Shown here: positions 28,221 through 35,873 of the stretch, piece after piece
Numbering within the stretch: the stretch's first letter is position 1
Layout: each line of letters begins with the position of its first letter
Assembly: GCF_016907435.1 (NCBI RefSeq)
Contig: NZ_JAFBBZ010000001.1
Coordinates: 3,534,001 to 3,598,000, forward strand
Source: Nocardioides salarius
GTDB taxonomy: Bacteria; Actinomycetota; Actinomycetes; Propionibacteriales; Nocardioidaceae
Direction: 5' to 3'
Length of the DNA: 64,000 bases
Program-made: the position numbers and the translations under genes
Notes under the pieces: generated by a model
Told to the model about the DNA's origin: nothing
Seen by the model: the letters and a program-made list of their open reading frames with translations, nothing else
Databases searched by the model: none

Positions 28221-29245
28221 GCACCCCGCCCGCCGACGTCGCCGACCGGCTGGCCCGCGTCAAGCTGAGCAGCGTCATCGAGCCCGGCGACCTGCGCGTC
28301 ACCGGCCTGGTCAGCGAGCTCGGTGCCGGCAAGGTCCTCGACTACCTCGAGGCCGCCGGCGATGTGGAGAACCACTGGGGCTTCACCATCGGCCAGGAGC
28401 TCGCCCACGTCGATCCCGGCAAGGTCCTCGAGCAGGCCGCCGGCCGCGGCATCCGGTTCGTCATCCCCGGTGATACCGAGTGGCCCGACCAGCTCGCGGG
28501 CCTGCGCGGCGCCGGCGCGCTGCACGACCGCGGCGGCGAACCCGTCGGACTGTGGGTCAGGGGAGGGGCTGACCTCCACCAGCTCGCAGCCAACGCCGTG
28601 GCCGTGGTGGGGTCGCGCGCCGCGACGGACTACGGAACGCATCAAGCCAACGAGCTGAGCCGGGACCTCGCGGCCATGGGCCACACCGTCGTCAGCGGAC
28701 TCGCCTACGGTGTCGACCAGGCCGCCCACCGCGGCGCCCTCCTCGCCGGCGGCCCGACCATCGCTGTGATGCCGTGCGGGGCCGACCGGCCCTACCCGGC
28801 CGCGCACGCCCAGCTGCTCGAGGCGGTCCCCGATCGCGGCCTCGTCGTCGCCGAAGCGCCACCCGGCACCGCGCCCACCCGCGCCCGGTTCCTCGCGAGA
28901 AACCGGATCGTCGCCAGCCTCGCCGAAGGCACGGTGGTCGTCGAGGGAGCCTTCCGCAGCGGCGCCCTCACCACCGCGCACTGGACCGGTGCCCTGCACC
29001 GGCCCGTCATGGGCGTCCCAGGCCCAGTCACCAGCGCCGCCTCGGCCGGAGTGAACCAGCTGATCCGGCTGGGCCAGGCCAGCATGGTCACCAGCGCCCA
29101 AGAGGTCATCACCGATCTCACCACCCACGCCCACTCGACGATGGCCGCAGCCGCACAGGTCGACGAGCCCTTCCCGGCTCCGGTGCGCTCCGCGCAGACC
29201 CACATCGGGGGACCGCCGGCCCCGGCCGCCGCCCCTCGGCGTTGA
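28217..29245 (+). CDS. DprA/Smf-like DNA-processing protein
   Basis: The 342-residue protein has the DprA Rossmann-like core: AVVGSRAATDYG, GHTVVSGLAYGVDQAAHRGA, CGADRPYPAAH and VAEAPPGTAPTRARFLARNR, then VVVEGAFRSGALTTA. DprA loads RecA on incoming single strands. On a conjugative element, next to ssb, it may protect or channel the transferred strand. The first 90 residues are a helical domain; the C-terminal DprA winged helix seems to be missing. Confidence 0.82.
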   Translation: MSTPPADVADRLARVKLSSVIEPGDLRVTGLVSELGAGKVLDYLEAAGDVENHWGFTIGQELAHVDPGKVLEQAAGRGIRFVIPGDTEWPDQLAGLRGAGALHDRGGEPVGLWVRGGADLHQLAANAVAVVGSRAATDYGTHQANELSRDLAAMGHTVVSGLAYGVDQAAHRGALLAGGPTIAVMPCGADRPYPAAHAQLLEAVPDRGLVVAEAPPGTAPTRARFLARNRIVASLAEGTVVVEGAFRSGALTTAHWTGALHRPVMGVPGPVTSAASAGVNQLIRLGQASMVTSAQEVITDLTTHAHSTMAAAAQVDEPFPAPVRSAQTHIGGPPAPAAAPRR

Positions 29246-29470
29246 GGAGCCCACCGGAGGCCCTGTGGATAACCCGGACTCGCGCCGGTACGCCCCTACG
29301 CTGCTGAGAGTTCCTAGGTCCACTCGACGACGTCGAATCAAGGATGGAATCACCGATGATCGACCTGTCCTCCCCGACCGCGGCGCCCACCGCTCACGTT
29401 GACTGGATCTGGAGCGTCAGCGTCGAGCGCGTCCTGGAAGGACCGCCGGATCTACTCAGCTGGGCGAGCT
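29246..29470. other. Junction between element backbone and metal island
   Basis: A rightward ORF starts at 29356 (MIDLSSPTAAPTAHV, with AAGGA upstream) and ends after 38 codons at 29470. The leftward YVTN gene reads into the same bases from the other side and ends at 29394 with a tail that looks out of character. Both look cut at an old joint. No IS end, integrase or att-like repeat is visible. Confidence 0.4.
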
Positions 29471-30695
29471 GATGCGCCTCCAAACGGTGACCGTCTTCGT
29501 GACCGTTTTCGATCTTGTCTGCGGGCGCTTCGGGATCCGTGGGGAGGTCGAGCGTGACGCTGCCGTCTTCGGCGTCGTTCGGGAGCGGGGAGAAGCTCAC
29601 GCCGTTGGGCTTGTCTCCGACGGGGATCCGGGCCACGACCTCGAGCTCCTGGAGGTCCAGGACGGCGACGTCGTCGCCGTAGATGTTGGTGACGTAGGCG
29701 TGCTGGCTCGAGGGGTCGACGACGACGCCGTGGGAGCCCTGTCCGGTCTCGACGGTTGCGGTCACGGTGAACGTCTTGATGTCGATCACCGAGACGGTGG
29801 TCCCGGGCGAGTCTTCGGTGCCCTGGTTGGCGACGAGGAGATAGCGGTTGTCGCCGCTGACATAGGTCTGGATGGGGCCGTCTCCGACTGCGACCGTGCC
29901 GACCAGCTTGCGCGACGTCATGTCGACCTTGGCGACGGCGTCCTCGCCGTTTAGGGAGGCGTACACGAACCGGCCGTCGGGGGAGAAGGCGACTTGCGCG
30001 GGGGCCTTCCCCACGTCGATGTCTGTGACCAGCTGGTTGGTCCGGGTGTCGATGACGCTGAGCGTGGTGTCGGCGACGTTCGCCACGACGAGCCAGCGGC
30101 CGTCCGGGCTGGGTCGGAGGCCGTGCGGGCCCTGGCCCACCTTGATGGTGTCGGTGGCCTTCATGGTGGAGGTGTCGATGACGGAGACGGTGTCGTCTGC
30201 GCCGTTGGTGGTGTACGCGGTGGCCCCGTCCGGGGAGACCACGACATGGGCTGGCGCGGAGCCGGTCGGAACCACGCCGTGCAGGTCCAGGCTTTCGGCG
30301 GACAGCATGGCGGCGTATCCGTCGTGGCCACTCACCGTCCACACCGAAGCGCCGTCGGGAGACACTTGGACGTTGTGTGGCCCTTCGACGCCGGCGACGG
30401 TGGTCACGATCCGGTTGGTGGCGGCGTCGATCGCCGTGAGCGATCCGCCGCCCTCGTTGGCGATCCAGACGGTGCCCTCCACCCTGCCGCGGTGGCCGGC
30501 GAGAGTGGCCGCCGTCGGGTCCTCGTCGGCGCGGTCGTCATTGCCGTTGAGCACCGCCAGGCCACCCGCCACGGCGAGCACGGTCAACGCGCCGGCGGAG
30601 AGAGCAACGACGCGCATGCGCCGGCTCCACTCGTGCCGATCCTTCGGGAGCTGCGCAGAAGCCGCATCGGGACCGGTGTCGGATGTTGAGCTCAT
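29394..30695 (-). CDS. Membrane-anchored YVTN-type beta-propeller protein
   Basis: The 433-residue protein has an N-terminal helix (about 28-50) and a series of YncE/YVTN repeats (VWIANEGGGSLTAIDAATNR, AYTTNGADDTVSVIDTSTMK, AYVTNIYGDDVAVLD). Such propellers sit outside the membrane and often accompany redox or metal proteins. The last 25 residues (from about EAHQLAQ) come from the junction and may not be native. A TGAAG direct repeat lies upstream of its start. Confidence 0.8.
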   Translation of the reverse strand: MSSTSDTGPDAASAQLPKDRHEWSRRMRVVALSAGALTVLAVAGGLAVLNGNDDRADEDPTAATLAGHRGRVEGTVWIANEGGGSLTAIDAATNRIVTTVAGVEGPHNVQVSPDGASVWTVSGHDGYAAMLSAESLDLHGVVPTGSAPAHVVVSPDGATAYTTNGADDTVSVIDTSTMKATDTIKVGQGPHGLRPSPDGRWLVVANVADTTLSVIDTRTNQLVTDIDVGKAPAQVAFSPDGRFVYASLNGEDAVAKVDMTSRKLVGTVAVGDGPIQTYVSGDNRYLLVANQGTEDSPGTTVSVIDIKTFTVTATVETGQGSHGVVVDPSSQHAYVTNIYGDDVAVLDLQELEVVARIPVGDKPNGVSFSPLPNDAEDGSVTLDLPTDPEAPADKIENGHEDGHRLEAHQLAQLSRSGGPSRTRSTLTLQIQST

Positions 30696-30786
30696 GGGCG
30701 AGCCTTTCGTATAGACGAAGTCGGCCTGGTGGGGACCGCGCCATCACCTTCGCCGCTTGACCCGGACGGATCGCCGGTGGTTTCGG

Positions 30787-30802
30787 TGAAGAACCGATGA
30801 AG
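30787..30802. promoter_or_regulatory. TGAAG direct repeat, site 1
   Basis: TGAAG at 30787-30791 and 30798-30802, 11 bp apart, between the leftward YVTN gene and the rightward methyltransferase gene. It matches the other TGAAG sites and is a likely response-regulator site. Confidence 0.55.
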
Positions 30803-30888
30803 GCCGATCACGTGGCTGGACAGTGGCCGATCCGCATAGTCAGATCGAGGTGGGACGCCACCCGCGTGCATGAAGGAAGGACTCGACG

Positions 30889-31446
30889 GTGAACCTGATC
30901 CATCGCCTCTATTGCCGATCCCGGCCTTGGCGCGCTCATGTGAGAGCGCTGCTGCCGTGGGCGTTGGACGGCATCTCCCTCGAGCGGGCGGCTGTCCTGG
31001 AGCTGGGGCCGGGTCCGGGACTGACCACAGACTGGCTGGTGTCGCGCGTGGGATCGCTGACGTGCCTGGAGTACGACGAGGCCGATGCCTCGGCGCTCGC
31101 CCGAGGGCACCCGGGGGTGGTCGTGCGACGTGGTGACGCGACGGCGCTCCCATTTGAGTCTGGATCGTTTGATGCGGTGGTCTGCTTCACGATGTTGCAT
31201 CATCTGCCCTCGGCCGCGGCGCAGGATCGCTTGTGCGCCGAGGCCGCCCGGGTCTTGCGCCCGAGTGGTCTGTTTGCGGGCTCGGACAGCCGGTGGGGTC
31301 CCCTGTTCGCGCTGGCGCATGTCGGCGACACCTGCACCTTGGTCGACCCGGAGGCACTGCCGGCACGGCTGGAAGTTGCCGGGTTCGATCACGTTGAGAT
31401 CGACACTCGAAGGGACGCGTTCCGGTTCCGGGCGCATGTCGACTGA
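30889..31446 (+). CDS. Class I SAM-dependent methyltransferase
   Basis: The 185-residue protein starts with GTG. It has motif I VLELGPGPGLTTDWL, an acidic turn (LEYDEAD), RGDATALPFESGSFDAVV and FTMLHHLP, the usual motif set of class I methyltransferases. The substrate cannot be told. It may belong to the regulon marked by the TGAAG repeat. Confidence 0.78.
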   Translation: MNLIHRLYCRSRPWRAHVRALLPWALDGISLERAAVLELGPGPGLTTDWLVSRVGSLTCLEYDEADASALARGHPGVVVRRGDATALPFESGSFDAVVCFTMLHHLPSAAAQDRLCAEAARVLRPSGLFAGSDSRWGPLFALAHVGDTCTLVDPEALPARLEVAGFDHVEIDTRRDAFRFRAHVD

Positions 31447-31476
31447 TGACGACTGCCGACCCTGCGGCAGCACGGC

Positions 31477-32421
31477 CTAGTTGGAGGCCGGCCGTGGGGT
31501 GAATCGCTCGGGCTGGGTGAGAAATTCCCGTCGGCAGGCGTCAGAGCAGAACCACCACTGCTCGCCGCGCCAGTTGGCGTGGGGTCCGTTCGGCTCGACC
31601 TGCATGCGGCAGACGGGATCGACGGCAAGTGCGGCGACGTGGCGGAATTGCCCGTCTTCCATCCAGAGCACGCGGTCGGCGATCTCTCGGAGTCGATCGT
31701 CGTGGCTCACGATGACGATCGAGCGGCCGTCCTCGTCGGCGAGCTGGCGCAGCAGCCGGGCGAGGTCTCGGCCGCGGGAGGCGTCGAGGTTGGCGGTGGG
31801 TTCGTCCGCGAGCAGAACGGGTGGGTCATTGGCGAGCGCGCGTGCGACTGCGACGCGCTGTTGTTCGCCGCCGGACATCTGGGAGGGCCGCGCCGCTGCC
31901 CGGCGGGCAAGGCCGACGCGCTCGAGCAGCTCGCGGGCGCGCTCGTGTGCAGCTGGACCAGTGGTGCCGGCGAGATTGGCGGCAACTGCGATGTTCTCGG
32001 TGGCGGTGAGTGCGTCGAGCAGGGCGTAGTCCTGGAAGATGAACCCGAAGGTGCGCGACCGCAGCACAGGGAGCTCCTTCTCACGCGCCGCGGCGATGTC
32101 CACGTCGACGCCGTCACGGCCGGTGATGGTGATGGAGCCTGCGCTCGGACGCAGCAGTGCGCCGAGCATGAGCAGCAAGGTGGTCTTGCCCGATCCGGAC
32201 GGTCCCATCACGAGGAGCACTTCGCCGGCGGCGAGGTCGAGGTCGACTGCTCGCACGGCATCCACGGTTGTGTCGCCTGCCCCGTACGTCTTCGTGAGCC
32301 CTCGAACGGTGAGCACCCCGGGCCTGGTCGATTCCCCGTGGGGCGTGTTGTCGCCCGGTGACCGGGGCACTGGGTCGGGGACCGGGGCGGTACCGGCGGT
32401 GGTGGGGGCGTTGGTATTCAT
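31477..32421 (-). CDS. ABC transporter ATPase (LolD/MacB type) with C-terminal YHS domain
   Basis: The 314-residue protein has Walker A GPSGSGKTT (about 71), Q-loop FGFIFQDYALLD, signature MSGGEQQRVAVARAL (about 178), Walker B LLADEPTANLD and the switch histidine in IVSHDD. A YHS metal-binding domain is fused at about 265-305 (DPVCRMQV, WWFCSDACRREF). It works with two FtsX-type permeases upstream, overlapping the first by four bases. YHS domains bind copper or other soft metals, so metal may regulate the ATPase; that is inferred. ATG 32421 is set by the overlap. Confidence 0.87.
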   Translation of the reverse strand: MNTNAPTTAGTAPVPDPVPRSPGDNTPHGESTRPGVLTVRGLTKTYGAGDTTVDAVRAVDLDLAAGEVLLVMGPSGSGKTTLLLMLGALLRPSAGSITITGRDGVDVDIAAAREKELPVLRSRTFGFIFQDYALLDALTATENIAVAANLAGTTGPAAHERARELLERVGLARRAAARPSQMSGGEQQRVAVARALANDPPVLLADEPTANLDASRGRDLARLLRQLADEDGRSIVIVSHDDRLREIADRVLWMEDGQFRHVAALAVDPVCRMQVEPNGPHANWRGEQWWFCSDACRREFLTQPERFTPRPASN

Positions 32422-33590
32422 CGTGTCTCCCGGAAGGCGGTTGCCGCGTCGAGCGCGGCAATGCGGCGCAGCGGCCACAGGGCGGCGATGAGGCCGACAA
32501 GGAGCGCTGTGGTGGTGGTCTGTGCGACGGCGGCGGTGGTGATGGAGATCTGGACCGCTGGGGCGGCGAGTGGCAGCAACCAGGCCAGCGCCAGCGCGGC
32601 TGTGGTGGCGACGGTGGAGGCGAGTACGACGGTGAGCAGCACCTGCATCGCCACCGCTGCCGCGAGCCGAGGTGTGCGGGCGCCGAGGGCCTTGAGGACG
32701 GCGAAGTCTCGCAGCCTGTTCAAGGTGGCGGTCATCAGTCCCAGGGCGATGACGGCGAGCGCGATGACGAGGCCGATGGAGGACATCAGCCGGAGCAGGT
32801 CGGCGCTCATGTCGGTGACGATGCGGGCTTCGGAGTCGGCGAGCTGCTCGCGGGTCTGGGCCGTGACGCCACCGATTTCGGCCTCGATCCGGTCCGTGAC
32901 CGCTTCTGGGTCGGCGCCTGGGTCCAGCCCGGTGAGCACGTACGAAACGCGGTCGTCGTGGATCCGGCCGAACTCGCTGAGCTCGACGAAGACGGTGGTG
33001 TTGGTGATGCTGCTGCCGCCGGTGGAGAACCCGACAGCGCGCAGGGACGTGCCCATGACCGTGAACCGGTCGCCGAGCTGGACTCCAAGTTGTTTGGCTG
33101 CCTGCTCGTCCAGGACGGCTTCGCCGACGGCGGGTGTGCGGCCGGCCACGAGGCGTGTGGGGCCTCCCCGGCCGGTGCGGGTGTCGTAGCCGATGAGGTA
33201 GGACAGCTGCCGACCCTGTGGTCCGGCCACCGAGCCGGAGGCGAACGCGATCGGCGAGGCCCAGGCAACTCCCGGTATGTCGGCTATGCGCTCGGGGGTG
33301 TCCCCGGGTAGCGACGAGGCAGACATGTGCATGGTGCGCACCCCGTCCTGGGAAACGAACACGTCGGCCGGGGAGGTGCGGATGTAGTAGGTGACGCGGT
33401 CGACGGCTCCGGCGAAGATGCCGCCGAGGACGAGGACCAGTAGCAGGGAGGCGGCCACGCCGAGGACGGTCAGCGTGGCGCGGCGGCGGTCGGCGAACAG
33501 GAAGCGGCGCCCCACGGGCACGGCTCCTGTCGCGAGGGCGCGTCGTGGGTGATCGGATTGCGGCGGAGTTGGTTGCGTGGTGGTGGTCAT
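32418..33590 (-). CDS. FtsX/MacB-type ABC permease
   Basis: The 390-residue protein has one N-terminal helix (about 37-59), a large extracellular domain and three C-terminal helices with the FtsX pattern (RLRDFAVLKALGAR). It pairs with the ATPase and the second permease in an exporter of the LolCDE/MacB class, which moves lipoproteins or envelope compounds rather than ions. The ATG overlaps the second permease's stop by four bases. Confidence 0.83.
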   Translation of the reverse strand: MTTTTQPTPPQSDHPRRALATGAVPVGRRFLFADRRRATLTVLGVAASLLLVLVLGGIFAGAVDRVTYYIRTSPADVFVSQDGVRTMHMSASSLPGDTPERIADIPGVAWASPIAFASGSVAGPQGRQLSYLIGYDTRTGRGGPTRLVAGRTPAVGEAVLDEQAAKQLGVQLGDRFTVMGTSLRAVGFSTGGSSITNTTVFVELSEFGRIHDDRVSYVLTGLDPGADPEAVTDRIEAEIGGVTAQTREQLADSEARIVTDMSADLLRLMSSIGLVIALAVIALGLMTATLNRLRDFAVLKALGARTPRLAAAVAMQVLLTVVLASTVATTAALALAWLLPLAAPAVQISITTAAVAQTTTTALLVGLIAALWPLRRIAALDAATAFRETR

Positions 33591-34708
33591 CGTCCGCTCC
33601 GGAATGCGGAGGCCGCGTCGAGCCGGTTGAGTCGGCGTGCCGGTAGCCATGCGGCGAGTAGTGCCATCGTGGCCGCTGCGGCGGCGGTCTGGGCGATGGT
33701 GCCGGGGGTGAGCAGCACCGGGAATGCGGGTCGCCACCAGGCGAGGACTTCCCGGGTGATGATCAGCAGGACGATCGCGGCGAGCGTGCCGAGCACCGTC
33801 AGGGCCACGGTCTCGGTCACCGCGATTCGGCGAAGCCGTCCGGGGGTGGCGCCGAGGGCCTTGAGGACGCCCAGGTCCCGCTGTTGTTCGGTGACCCGGG
33901 TGTAGGCCACGAGCGCGACGATCAGGGTGCCGGCTGCGAAGGCCACGCCCACCATGAGCCGTACCGGCGAGCCGTAGATGTCGGTCGCCAGCCGCAACGA
34001 TGCCTCCCGCAGTTCGGCAGGAGTGCGCACGGTGTACCCCTCGTCACGCAGCTGCGCTGCTACGGCATCGGGGTCCGCGGTCGTGACCAGCACCGCTCCG
34101 GTGGTGCCGGTAGCCCGCAGCATCTGGTCCATCCCGGCCGTGGTGGTGAACAGCAGCGGGGTCATGAACAGTGCGGTGTCGCCGGTGAGGCCGACCACCC
34201 GCATCGGGTGTCCGAGAATGGGCAGCTGATCGCCGATGGCGAAGTCGTGTTGTTCGGCCCACAAGGCATCGATGGCCACCTCGTCGGGGGCTTCGGGGGC
34301 ACGGCCATCGGTGAAGGCCCAGGGGCCACCGAGTCCGCTGCCGGGTTCGTAGGCGACCGCGGCCACGGCAGCCTTGCCGTGCGACAGCTCGAGGATCTGA
34401 TACATGGTGCGCAGCGGCGCGGCTCGTGTCACGCCCGGGGCCTGGGCGATGGCGTCCACGGCCGGCGCCGGCAGAGCGCCGGGGTCGGCGAAGAGGTTCC
34501 GCGTTCCGGCGGGCACCACGACCAGGTCGGCACCGAGGTGGTCGTCATAGGTAGTGACGCGGTCCTGGACGCCGACCCAGAGTCCGGCCAGCAGCAGCAT
34601 CAGCATGAGGGCGAGCCCGATCCCGGCGGCTCCGGCAGCGGTGCGGACCGGACGCGTGGTGAGAAAACGGCGGGTGACCGGGACCGAGGTTCCACTGCGA
34701 CCGTTCAT
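33587..34708 (-). CDS. FtsX/MacB-type ABC permease
   Basis: The 373-residue protein has the same topology: a first helix (about 24-46), an extracellular domain of about 200 residues and three helices with QQRDLGVLKALGATPGRLRR. It is first of the three-gene exporter unit. The transported substrate is unknown; the metal-gene neighbours suggest envelope protection. Confidence 0.83.
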   Translation of the reverse strand: MNGRSGTSVPVTRRFLTTRPVRTAAGAAGIGLALMLMLLLAGLWVGVQDRVTTYDDHLGADLVVVPAGTRNLFADPGALPAPAVDAIAQAPGVTRAAPLRTMYQILELSHGKAAVAAVAYEPGSGLGGPWAFTDGRAPEAPDEVAIDALWAEQHDFAIGDQLPILGHPMRVVGLTGDTALFMTPLLFTTTAGMDQMLRATGTTGAVLVTTADPDAVAAQLRDEGYTVRTPAELREASLRLATDIYGSPVRLMVGVAFAAGTLIVALVAYTRVTEQQRDLGVLKALGATPGRLRRIAVTETVALTVLGTLAAIVLLIITREVLAWWRPAFPVLLTPGTIAQTAAAAATMALLAAWLPARRLNRLDAASAFRSGR

Positions 34709-34750
34709 GTCGGCTCACATCCCTATGCCGAGCGTGGCTCGATGCTCGTG

Positions 34751-35062
34751 CTACTTGTGGCCGTGACCGGCGTGCCCGCCGGGCATGGCGAACATCATGG
34801 CCGCCATCATCGCGGTGCACAGCAGGGCGGAGACGATGATGCCGGAACCTGCTACGCCGGTGAGGAAGAGCAGTCCGGCGATGGCGAGCATCGGGATGCA
34901 GCAGACGATCATCATCAACCCGTGACCACCGTGCGCCCCGTGAGCACCGCCGTCGGGCTCCTGCCCGGCGCGGTGGGGCTCAGTGGTCGCAGGCGACCCC
35001 GGGTGGGTCCATTGCTGAGGACTGCGGAGGGGTTCTCGGTCCATGCCGTTCGGCGTGCTCAT
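34751..35062 (-). CDS. Small His/Met-rich membrane protein
   Basis: The 103-residue protein has a soluble N-terminus rich in His and Gly (GAHGAHGGHG), two membrane helices (about 49-70 and 74-92) rich in Met and Cys, and a C-terminal GGHAGHGHK. This composition suits copper or other metal binding at the membrane. The ATG overlaps the upstream gene by four bases. Confidence 0.7.
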   Translation of the reverse strand: MSTPNGMDREPLRSPQQWTHPGSPATTEPHRAGQEPDGGAHGAHGGHGLMMIVCCIPMLAIAGLLFLTGVAGSGIIVSALLCTAMMAAMMFAMPGGHAGHGHK

Positions 35063-35304
35063 GACGTCCTGTCCTTCAGGGATGCGGGCACGTGGCGGAG
35101 CCTGGCGTAGAGGGGGCAGTGTCCGAGTGCCCCGGTGATGACCAGGTCGAGGCCGGCCAGCACCAGCAGCAGCTCGAGGACGACCGCCAGGGTCGATCCG
35201 GCGCCGCCCAGCAAGAACGCGCCGGCGATCGCAGCGAGGCCGCCGATCACGACGCGAGCGACGCGTTCGGCGGGGGTGATGTTGATGCTCCAACGGCTGC
35301 TCAT
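35059..35304 (-). CDS. DUF2892 (YgaP-type) membrane protein
   Basis: The 81-residue protein has the DUF2892 opening (SINITPAERVARVVIGGLAA) and two membrane helices, then LGHCPLYARL. The family is common near rhodanese, metal and redox genes. ATG 35304 is chosen because GGAGGA lies just upstream and would be inside the gene with the earlier ATG. The TGAAG site at 35369-35407 lies about 65 bases upstream. Confidence 0.75.
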   Translation of the reverse strand: MSSRWSINITPAERVARVVIGGLAAIAGAFLLGGAGSTLAVVLELLLVLAGLDLVITGALGHCPLYARLRHVPASLKDRTS

Positions 35305-35368
35305 GACGTCCTCCAACTTCGTCGCGGACCGTGGTCCTTTGGTGCACTCTCAGCGTCCCGCTGACGGG

Positions 35369-35407
35369 TGAAGGTGACCGCGCCCTTCGTGTGAAGGTTC
35401 GTTGAAG
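35369..35407. promoter_or_regulatory. TGAAG triple repeat, site 2
   Basis: TGAAG at 35369, 35392 and 35403: spacings of 23 and 11 bp, the same as at 51269-51307 and 59487-59525. It lies upstream of the leftward operon of DUF2892, His/Met-rich protein and ABC genes. Confidence 0.62.
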
Positions 35408-35424
35408 GTGCGCGGTCGACGTGG

Positions 35425-35871
35425 TCAGCCACCGTGGTGGCCCTCGTGTTCCTCAGGGTCCGGGGTCTGCACGGGGGTCCGGTCCCGGTCCGGGTTCGGA
35501 TCGTCGTTGCTGATGGCGGGGCCGATGACGAAGGCTGACAGGGAGAACATCAGCGCGAAGACACCCAAGGCAAGAACGGGGGCCTTCCAGGTGCCGAAGC
35601 GCCGGTAGAGGCGGCGGAGCAGAGGCAGGGAGAAGACCAGTCCCAGTACGGCGAACAGCACATTGCCGGTCGCGCCGGTCACCAGCACCGCTCCGCCGAG
35701 GATCCCGACGTGGTGCAGCAGGTGGGGGAGCAGGCCCATGATGCCGCCCACCAGGGCGGTCAGCGCGTTCCACGCGGTGGCGAGGACACCTCGGCGCTGG
35801 TCAGGATCGGCGGCGTCAAGCGTCTCGGGCCGCACGGCCTCGGCCTCAGACTGGAAGTGCTGTTCGGACAT
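35425..35871 (-). CDS. Membrane protein with acidic N-terminus and His-rich end
   Basis: The 148-residue protein has an acidic start, three or four membrane helices (about 35-125) and a cytoplasmic or outer tail ending in EEHEGHHGG, a likely metal-binding end. It begins just past the oxidase stop, in the same direction. Family not recognised; similar small proteins occur in copper islands. Confidence 0.65.
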   Translation of the reverse strand: MSEQHFQSEAEAVRPETLDAADPDQRRGVLATAWNALTALVGGIMGLLPHLLHHVGILGGAVLVTGATGNVLFAVLGLVFSLPLLRRLYRRFGTWKAPVLALGVFALMFSLSAFVIGPAISNDDPNPDRDRTPVQTPDPEEHEGHHGG

Positions 35872-35873
35872 CG

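Noticed and set aside
29246..29470. Attachment site or integrase at the backbone joint
   Set aside because: No tRNA gene, recombinase or matching direct repeat is visible in the window, so an att call would be a guess.
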